This document shows, one piece after another, positions 37,701 to 43,761 of a stretch of DNA of 64,000 nt. Where the stretch lies: the NCBI RefSeq assembly GCF_015550595.1, contig NZ_JADNBB010000004.1, positions 186,001 to 250,000 on the forward strand, read 5' to 3'. The DNA is from Parabacteroides goldsteinii. Its GTDB lineage: Bacteria > Bacteroidota > Bacteroidia > Bacteroidales > Tannerellaceae. The position numbers and the translations under genes were made by a program. The stretch's first letter is position 1; every line of letters starts with the position of its first letter. The notes below the pieces were generated by a model. That model was not told the origin of the DNA, searched no databases, and was given only the letters and a program-made list of their open reading frames with translations.

Positions 37701-38309
37701 GGGAAGTTCGGATAATACATTGTTTTTCCATACATAGCCGGTAGAGATTACTTGTATGCCGTTAATATATAATTCAAAGATATCATCGTGAGAATATTCG
37801 AGATATACGGATTGTGCAGTGTAATCATCCGAGAGATCGAATGTTCTTCTTACCCAGATGTCCTTGCTGTTCCAGCGGGTGGACAGGTCGGGCATATCAG
37901 GAGTACCGAAAGCGGCTTGTCCTTTGGTCCATGCAGCATCGTTGAAGTCCGGTTTTACCCAGTTGGCTGCCGGTACCTTTTCCGTATAGGCGGCTTCCCA
38001 TTTCTCTTTGGCCGCTGTGGGAATAATTACTTTCAGAGGAAGGTCTTCTACTCCCATAAAACGGAAAGATTGACCGTCTACGCGGACAACACCGAATAAC
38101 GGAGCTTTTTTACCTGTCCAATGACGGGTTGCATCCTCATTCAGTTTATCGGTAAACGACCAGATGCTGGTATATGGATCGATCGTTACCAGAGGAAAGG
38201 AAGGTGCACGAAGTGCATTTTGTTTTTCGGGTTCAAAATAGTTTGAAGGTCCGCTGCAAGCTGAGAGCAGCCACGAAAACAAGATACATAATAAAGATAC
38301 ATTTCTCAT
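34767..38309 (-). CDS. DUF4965/glutaminase-like lipoprotein fused to SMP-30/gluconolactonase propeller
   Basis: A surface or periplasmic lipoprotein of about 1180 residues (lipobox L-L-S-A-C). Order: signal; galactose-binding-like beta-sandwich (about 85-245, W-V-K-P-D-F-N-D-A-A-W); DUF5127/DUF4965/DUF1793-type glutaminase-A-like (alpha/alpha)6 barrel (about 260-845, D-V-G-T-Y-P-L-A-N-G-Q, T-D-D-F-A-G-H-F-A-H-N-A-N-L-S-I-K-A); then a separate SMP-30/gluconolactonase-like six-bladed propeller (about 855-1184, P-D-G-M-A-I-A-P-N-G-D, H-P-N-G-V-R-F). The fusion suggests hydrolysis of a bound substrate followed by lactone opening, but neither activity is proved. The Met at 38321 is also open; the one at 38309 gives a normal signal peptide. 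It is the first gene of the long operon. Confidence 0.85.
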   Translation of the reverse strand: MRNVSLLCILFSWLLSACSGPSNYFEPEKQNALRAPSFPLVTIDPYTSIWSFTDKLNEDATRHWTGKKAPLFGVVRVDGQSFRFMGVEDLPLKVIIPTAAKEKWEAAYTEKVPAANWVKPDFNDAAWTKGQAAFGTPDMPDLSTRWNSKDIWVRRTFDLSDDYTAQSVYLEYSHDDIFELYINGIQVISTGYVWKNNVLSELPAEVKATLKPGKNVIAAHCHNKTGGGYVDFGLFTKEENKTFFNEAAIQKSVNVLPTQTFYTFECGPVELDVIFTSPLLMDDLDLMTRPVNYISYQAKSLDGQQHDVQIYMEATPQLAVNTDNQSVSFDRDEKNNITYLKTGTIEQPVLGRKGDDVRIDWGYFYLAAGTDANTTMTMGQYHTTKQDFAANGKLPVNTTAEGLSSDMQNDMSVLAYCHDLGAVSAPVSNYLMIGYDDLYAIQYFNDNRMAYWKHNGQKNIEQAFEEANNDYASIMKRCRQFDTQMMNDAEKAGGKEYAELCAISYRQSIAAHKLVEDKDGNLLFLSKENFSNGSIGTVDITYPSSPLYLIYNPELLKGMMTPIFYYSESGRWNKPFAAHDVGTYPLANGQTYGGDMPVEESGNMLILTTAIALREGNAEFARKHWETLTTWANYLLKEGLDPENQLCTDDFAGHFAHNANLSIKAIMGIAGYGKLADMLGDKVTAEKYISAAKEMAMKWAAMANAGDHYRLTFDQPATWSQKYNLVWDKLFGMGIFPQEIAGKEMAYYLTQQNTYGLPLDSRKTYTKADWILWTACLTDNMNDFTQLVSPVYKYANETNTRMPLSDWYETTNANSVGFRARSVVGGLFMKMLEKQMYKGAPAAAPSLTDAPAMQKSELFMELPDNCPTPDGMAIAPNGDLILACPNFADLSKPACLMRITKDGKIDKWLDVPVLPETGWAAPMGITFDDEGNLFICDNQGWSGAPKAQNKGRLLCLKLKDGRLDETIVVASGMEHPNGVRFRDGKLYVTQSSLSSIQDPSGSLVSGIYCFDKNDKNIKVTNTRADKNLITTVITKNKDVQYGLDGIVFDKEGNLYVGNFGDGTIHRITMDANGSVTGNEIWAQDPSQLRTTDGMCIDDDGNIWVADFSENAVARIDKNGRIQRIAQSPDGDGSDGGLDQPGEPIVWNGQVIVSCFDIVTGPDKVNTGHDKPFTLAKLQLN

Positions 38310-38448
38310 GATATATAGCATTTTTCATTTATTGTCCTTACCGTTGACAGGAGCGATCTTAATAATGTGATTCAGAAAAGGGCTGTATCCCTTAAATGAG
38401 TGCATCATTTTAACTATTTTTTTGTAGGCAAAGGAACATAAATTCATA

Positions 38449-38474
38449 TTGACCGGGTTACAGTTATCGGTCAA
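38449..38474. promoter_or_regulatory. Inverted repeat upstream of the nine-gene operon
   Basis: TTGACCG (38449-38455) and CGGTCAA (38468-38474) form a perfect 7-bp dyad with a 12-base spacer, 140 bases before the DUF4965 start. On the minus strand, a -7-like TTCCTTTG lies just downstream. The position fits an operator, but the regulator is unknown. Confidence 0.45.
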
Positions 38475-38511
38475 AAGCTTTCAAATTTCAATCAGAGAAG
38501 CTGTAAATCTG

Positions 38512-39036
38512 TTATTTATTTGTTTTTATAACCTCTGGTCGCAGGATGTGTTTCAACATCCCTCTTACTACCAGATGATGGAAAGGAGCTATCGCATAGA
38601 AGTAGGCATATCCCAGCCAGTAATGAAAACGTACGACGGTGATACATCTGATCTTTTTTCGGTTTCCTTCAAATTCTTCGAGGTGAATGGATAGATAAGC
38701 ACAGAGGTGTTTGTCGTCCAACTGCATAATGGTTTCGTTTGGAGATTTGTCGGTGACGTTGGCTAAAGGGGTTTTTTCTCCTGTCCGGATACATCTTTCA
38801 ATGTCCGGCTTTTCCTTTTCTCCGGCTTGGAGGCCGAATGGTTTTACCAATAAATTACGCAGTTTGAATAGTTTGTTAATCCAAGCCGGCATATCTGTCC
38901 AGAGTGAGATCAGAATATCATCCGCAGTGATCTTTTTCTTCGTGGTTATTTCACATTCAAATGCATCCGAGTAGCTTGCCGGGAGATATTTGTTTATCAG
39001 GCTGTCGGTAGGAATAGTGGAATTTCTTACTTTCAT
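38512..39036 (-). CDS. DUF2867-family protein
   Basis: A 174-residue cytoplasmic protein resembling DUF2867 (SRPBCC-like fold), with D-S-L-I-N-K-Y-L-P-A-S-Y-S-D-A-F at the start and V-V-R-F-H-Y-W-L-G-Y-A-Y-F-Y-A-I-A-P-F-H-H near the end. The function is unknown. Members often occur as a C-terminal domain of NAD(P)-binding epimerase-like proteins or alone. It lies 200 bases upstream of the long operon on the same strand, with its own short intergenic regions, so it is probably a separate transcript. Confidence 0.75.
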   Translation of the reverse strand: MKVRNSTIPTDSLINKYLPASYSDAFECEITTKKKITADDILISLWTDMPAWINKLFKLRNLLVKPFGLQAGEKEKPDIERCIRTGEKTPLANVTDKSPNETIMQLDDKHLCAYLSIHLEEFEGNRKKIRCITVVRFHYWLGYAYFYAIAPFHHLVVRGMLKHILRPEVIKTNK

Positions 39037-39073
39037 GGTGTCTCATTTTTGTTGAAACCGGAACAAATATAGT

Positions 39074-40720
39074 TTATTTCTGGAATATCTCCGGGTATTT
39101 GCGAATGAAATAAGTCGGTGTACAACTCCATGCATGACAATAGCTATTAATAGGAAAGAAATTGTATGGAGATAAGTATTCGTTTTGAGGATCATACACT
39201 TCCCAGAAGGTATCGGCTCCTTTATGGATCATATCCCCCCAATAGGTTGCGACTTCTTTTTGGGCATCTTCCGCCAATCCGCTTTTTATCAAGGCTTCTA
39301 TATAATAGTGGAATAAATAAGGTGCCCCCGGGATACATACATTCTCAGTTGTTTTCAAGGCTCTTAATGCCCGTTGAGCCTCCTTTTGTGTGGGTACTTC
39401 TCCTAATATCATCCAGATTTGAGATGCATACGAAACCTGATCGTTCAGTAACCCTGCGAACAGACCCGTTTTAGGATTGTAGAAATGTTTGCGGGCTGCC
39501 TTTTTCATCTTCCGGATAAGGGCGGGTAGTTGGGCTACTTCATTTTCTTTGTTCAGTAACTGTGCCAGTTCGTAAGTTTCTTTGAAGGCAAAGATTGTGA
39601 CACCATGAAAGGCCACTTCCCGGTGTAGTCCGTCTTTCCAGTCGAAGAATATCCACCATTCACGGGAAGCCTGTTCGTAATTCATGGTTCCGTCGTCCTG
39701 TAGATAAGCATAGGCCGATTCGAGTTGTTTTTTGACGACAGGCCAGAGGTCTTCGGCTGTTTCACGGTCTCCGGTTTCCAGTAAATAGTCTTTGAGGGTA
39801 ACGCCGAACAGGAAGGAGTAATCATATAAATGTTGTTTGGCTTGCGGTTTGGGTACCGGCGCTTCAAAGACGGTGGCGTTCAGTTTTCCGTTAGGTTCGC
39901 TAAGCGCGGCCAACAGATAAAGGCAGCGTTTGGTCAGGTTATATTGTTTGAAAGAATAGTTATTGGCTAAGGCTTCGAGGTAAAGGTCTCCCAGCCAGAG
40001 GCGCTGGTCTCTTTTGGGGCCATCTTCATAAACGGTCTGCATACATTCTTTAAGGGTGTTTAAACTTACATGGTCTATATCTTTGAAAATCTGTGGCGTG
40101 GTGGATAACAGTTCTTCCGGATGGTTGACAGCAGAAGTCACGGCATTACACTTCATATCCGAGATGCAGAAATCGTAACCGGGAGGTGTTGCTATCAGTT
40201 CAATCTTTACATATCTGAAAGAAAGGCGGCGCGGAATGGTGGTGGTCGCAGGCATTGTCATTACGGTAACCGTTTCGTCTTGCAACCAGGCCCGGCTGAG
40301 CCCTCCTTTGTAAGGATCGAAGGGTGTGACAAGTTCGGCCGGAACTTCTCCGAAGGTCAGTTTAAAGCGGGCCGGCGCATCGGAGTCTGCCTTTAGCAGA
40401 TCCGTACTGAAGCTGAAACTGCCAGTCATATGTTCGCCAAAATCGACGATGACAGTCTTTTTGTCTTTAAAAGAACTATTGTATAAGACCTCCATAGGAC
40501 CTTCCTGTACCGCTTTGTATCCCTGGAATCCCTCTTTGTCTTCTATTATATTGACTAATCCGGTCGGTTTCTTTTCTGTTACAGTTAACCGGGGTTTATT
40601 TTGTTCGGCTTTTTGCAACCAGGAACTGCGTTGGGTTGCATAGAAGTCTTGCCCGTAGGCCGTGATAAAACAGCAGATGAAGGTATAATATAAAAAGAGT
40701 TTTGTCAGGGTTGTCTTCAT
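39074..40720 (-). CDS. GH78-like alpha-L-rhamnosidase (short form)
   Basis: A secreted 548-residue protein with signal peptide (cleavage near residue 23, A-Y-G-Q). A beta-sandwich (about 60-190, V-D-F-G-E-H-M-T-G-S-F) precedes an (alpha/alpha)6 barrel (about 200-545). The barrel has Y-E-D-G-P-K-R-D-Q-R-L-W-L-G-D, the counterpart of the GH78 general-acid loop, and T-F-W-E-V-Y-D-P, the counterpart of the catalytic base region. It is much shorter than the second GH78 at 43762 and lacks the extra N-terminal modules. It probably removes terminal rhamnose from plant glycans, and it is divergent from the GH106 gene by 230 bases, sharing an upstream region. Confidence 0.78.
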   Translation of the reverse strand: MKTTLTKLFLYYTFICCFITAYGQDFYATQRSSWLQKAEQNKPRLTVTEKKPTGLVNIIEDKEGFQGYKAVQEGPMEVLYNSSFKDKKTVIVDFGEHMTGSFSFSTDLLKADSDAPARFKLTFGEVPAELVTPFDPYKGGLSRAWLQDETVTVMTMPATTTIPRRLSFRYVKIELIATPPGYDFCISDMKCNAVTSAVNHPEELLSTTPQIFKDIDHVSLNTLKECMQTVYEDGPKRDQRLWLGDLYLEALANNYSFKQYNLTKRCLYLLAALSEPNGKLNATVFEAPVPKPQAKQHLYDYSFLFGVTLKDYLLETGDRETAEDLWPVVKKQLESAYAYLQDDGTMNYEQASREWWIFFDWKDGLHREVAFHGVTIFAFKETYELAQLLNKENEVAQLPALIRKMKKAARKHFYNPKTGLFAGLLNDQVSYASQIWMILGEVPTQKEAQRALRALKTTENVCIPGAPYLFHYYIEALIKSGLAEDAQKEVATYWGDMIHKGADTFWEVYDPQNEYLSPYNFFPINSYCHAWSCTPTYFIRKYPEIFQK

Positions 40721-40885
40721 ATTCCAGTCGATTTAAGCAATATATAAGAAGCCTTTAAAGCATAAATTGGGAGTAAAAGTAGTCTTTATCAAGGGAATGG
40801 ATGTTGCATAAATGATATTTAATGTTACAAAAATGACACGATGTTCAATGTTTGCTTATTTTTTTATTTTTAGAGTATGTGCTGG

Positions 40886-40915
40886 TTTGTATTATAAAGT
40901 TTTTATCTACATTTA
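40886..40915 (+). promoter_or_regulatory. Probable promoter of the GH106-GH78 operon
   Basis: TTTG (40886-40889), 18 bp, TACATTTA (40908-40915). This is one base from the -7 consensus TAnnTTTG. The start codon follows 36 bases downstream. Confidence 0.4.
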
Positions 40916-40951
40916 CGATGTTAACTTTTTGCTAATCAATAATTCATAGAT

Positions 40952-43759
40952 ATGACTCTTTCAAGAAGAACTTTTATTAAATCGAGTGTGATGTCTGCTC
41001 TTAGCTTACCTTTTATTCAGGGATGCCGCTTTGTTGATAGTGATAATGATGAAAATGACAGACTCTTCATGTTGTTTCAGAACCCGCCTGTCACTTCAAA
41101 ACCCTTTGTTCGTTGGTGGTGGAACGGAGATAAAGTGACCGCAAAGGAAATTCTGCGTGAGCTTGATGTGATGAAAGCTGCCGGTATCGGAGGTGTCGAA
41201 ATTAATCCGATCCGTTTCCCCGGAGGTGATGATTTAGGGATTCCTTCTTTGGAGTGGCTGAGTCCTGAATGGATCGAGATGGTAAAAACAGCTTTGAAAG
41301 GAGCAGAAGAACGGGGGATGATTTGCGATATTATCGTTGGTTCGGGATGGCCTTTCGGTGGCGAGTTCCTGCAACCGGAGGAGCAAACCCAATTGATGAC
41401 ACAGACGGCAATGAAAGTTAGTGGGCCGGCAAAAATAGAGTTGAAAGCGGCGGACTTATTGAAAGATGCTTCCCCGCAAGTCGCTTCCAAATATGAAGGT
41501 TCAACCAGTGAGTTATATTCTTTCTGCCTGGCTCCGGTGGAGATGTCAACCTTTGCTCCCGCACAAGACATTCCTTTCGATAAAGGAGCGGAGGTGATCG
41601 CGATCGATATACCGGAAGGCGAATATATACTGTATGTATTGGTGAAAGTGACCGGTTTCCAAGCCGTGATCAATGGGGCACCCGGTGCTGCCGGGCCTGT
41701 ATTGAATCATTATAATCAGGCGGCTGTGGAGAAGTTCCTGAACAGGATGTCGGATAATCTGTTTCCGGCCATCAGCGGCCTGAAAGGTTTTCGGGCCATG
41801 TTCTGCGACAGTATGGAGTTGGAAGGGGCCAACTGGTGTCATGATTTTCTTGAAGAGTTTCGTTCACGCCGGGGATATGATGTGGAACCTTATCTGCCTT
41901 TTATCCTTTATAAAGTCGGTCATATGGGACATGCCATCGAAGGGGCGGTTGCGACTATCCTGACCAGTCAGGCGAAAGAGGAGGTTGACCGGGTCAGATA
42001 TGATTTCTTTGTCACTTGTATGGATATCGTCCGAGATCGTTTCCTGAAACCATATATGCAATGGTGTAATAAATATAATTTCAAATCGCGGGTACAGACT
42101 TATGGCCGCGAGTTTCATCCGCTGGAAGCCTCTATGGAGGTGGATATCCCCGAATGCGAAACCTGGTTCTGGAATGCGGACAGTTGTGAAAAGGATGCAT
42201 TCATAAAGTCTCCTACCGATACGAACGTAAATAAGTTTGTGGCATCGGCTGCCCATTACTCTGGAAAGAGGCTGGTCAGTTGTGAAGAGATAACCAATAC
42301 CAATAATGTATTTAATGCAACGTTGGAAAAGATAAAGATGACGGGTGACCAGAGTAATCTTTCCGGTGTAACCCATTCGATACTGCATGGTTTCAATTAT
42401 ACTCCGCTGGAAGCTCCGTTCCCCGGATGGATCATGTACGGGGCCTTTTTGAATGAGCGGAATACCTGGTGGCCTTATTTTAATTTGTGGGCTGCCTACA
42501 AATCCCGCGTTTCGACCGTGCTCCAGGAGTCTGATTTCTTTGCAGATATTGCGGTGATGCACCCGTTGGCCGATATGTGGACGATACACGGGCCACAACG
42601 TGATCCGTTTCCCGGACTGCATTATCCGGCCTATCAATATAAAGTATGGGAAGCGATCCACCGTAACGGGAATAGTTGCGATTATATAAGTGAAGGGATC
42701 ATCCAAAAGAGTAGTTTTAAGAAAGGCTATTTGATTTTCAATAAACGGAAGTATCATACATTGATGTTGCTGGAAGTCGAGTCGATGATGCCTGCAACGG
42801 CAGAAGCCTTGTTTGAATTTGTAAAAGCGGGGGGCAAACTGATCTTTGTAGGAAAAGAACCTTATAAATCTCCCGGATACAAAGATCACCAGGTCAATGA
42901 CGAAAAGGTGAAACAGACGATCGGCCGCATCCGGCAGTCTTATCCGTCCCTGGTGTTTAACGTGGAGGCTCCGGTTGAAATGGTACCCTGGTTTCGTCAG
43001 GTACAACAGCAATGTAACATTGTCCCTTATATGAAGATTGATGTTCCGAACCCTTATGTCAGCCAGATACGCCACCAAACGGAGGATAAGGATATTTACT
43101 TTATAACGAATTGTAACCCGGAAGAAGAGATCCGGATACAGGCTAACTTTGCCGATAACGGTAAAACTCCCTGGCTTTGGAATGCGGAGACGGGCGAACG
43201 TACTCCTTATCCTACCTCTTCCGCTCCTGGTTTACAGATTGTCTTGGGACCGGCTGCTTCCCAACTGATTGTTTTTGAAAAAAAGAAAGCGGATAAGGTC
43301 ACTATTCCGGCTCTACCGGTAAAAAGCCTGACCCCTCTTAGTATCAACAGATGGAATGTGCGAATGGAACATATAAACGGGGATACGAAAAAACTGGAGA
43401 TCGAGACATTGGTTGATTGGTCGACTGATCCGGTGACCCGTGACTTTGCAGGTGTATTGTATTATGAGAAGACTATCGAGAATGCTGCCGGCTTTTATTA
43501 TCTGGATCTGGGAAAGGTCTACGGTGTTTCGGAAGTAATTTTGAATGGAGAGAGTCTGGGATGTAAATGGTACGGTAACCGTGTTTATCAGTTGCCGGAA
43601 CATCTGGCACAGGCTCCGGTGAAAATGTTACAGATAAAGATTACGACTACAGTAGGTAATTATCTGAAATCGACACCGGATAATAAAATAGGCCAGGCAT
43701 GGACACATTATCAGAAATGGTTGCCGACAGGAATGATAGGACCCGTTAAATTCGTGTGA
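40952..43759 (+). CDS. GH106-family alpha-L-rhamnosidase
   Basis: A 935-residue secreted enzyme. The N-terminus is S-R-R-T-F-I-K, a twin-arginine-like signal, with a lipobox-like I-Q-G-C at about residue 25. The sequence F-V-R-W-W-W-N-G-D-K-V-T, G-I-G-G-V-E-I-N-P-I and G-M-I-C-D-I-I-V-G-S-G-W-P-F-G-G are typical of GH106. The catalytic TIM barrel spans about 55-560, and the C-terminal beta domains bind sugar. It uses an inverting mechanism in known members and needs calcium. It is two bases before the GH78 gene and acts with it on rhamnose-containing glycans such as pectic side chains or plant glycosides. Confidence 0.9.
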   Translation: MTLSRRTFIKSSVMSALSLPFIQGCRFVDSDNDENDRLFMLFQNPPVTSKPFVRWWWNGDKVTAKEILRELDVMKAAGIGGVEINPIRFPGGDDLGIPSLEWLSPEWIEMVKTALKGAEERGMICDIIVGSGWPFGGEFLQPEEQTQLMTQTAMKVSGPAKIELKAADLLKDASPQVASKYEGSTSELYSFCLAPVEMSTFAPAQDIPFDKGAEVIAIDIPEGEYILYVLVKVTGFQAVINGAPGAAGPVLNHYNQAAVEKFLNRMSDNLFPAISGLKGFRAMFCDSMELEGANWCHDFLEEFRSRRGYDVEPYLPFILYKVGHMGHAIEGAVATILTSQAKEEVDRVRYDFFVTCMDIVRDRFLKPYMQWCNKYNFKSRVQTYGREFHPLEASMEVDIPECETWFWNADSCEKDAFIKSPTDTNVNKFVASAAHYSGKRLVSCEEITNTNNVFNATLEKIKMTGDQSNLSGVTHSILHGFNYTPLEAPFPGWIMYGAFLNERNTWWPYFNLWAAYKSRVSTVLQESDFFADIAVMHPLADMWTIHGPQRDPFPGLHYPAYQYKVWEAIHRNGNSCDYISEGIIQKSSFKKGYLIFNKRKYHTLMLLEVESMMPATAEALFEFVKAGGKLIFVGKEPYKSPGYKDHQVNDEKVKQTIGRIRQSYPSLVFNVEAPVEMVPWFRQVQQQCNIVPYMKIDVPNPYVSQIRHQTEDKDIYFITNCNPEEEIRIQANFADNGKTPWLWNAETGERTPYPTSSAPGLQIVLGPAASQLIVFEKKKADKVTIPALPVKSLTPLSINRWNVRMEHINGDTKKLEIETLVDWSTDPVTRDFAGVLYYEKTIENAAGFYYLDLGKVYGVSEVILNGESLGCKWYGNRVYQLPEHLAQAPVKMLQIKITTTVGNYLKSTPDNKIGQAWTHYQKWLPTGMIGPVKFV

Positions 43760-43761
43760 TT

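Noticed and set aside
41864-43078. 404-codon frame opposite GH106
   Set aside because: Antisense shadow, rich in Ile, His and Arg as expected from the reverse of a real gene; no signal or domain.
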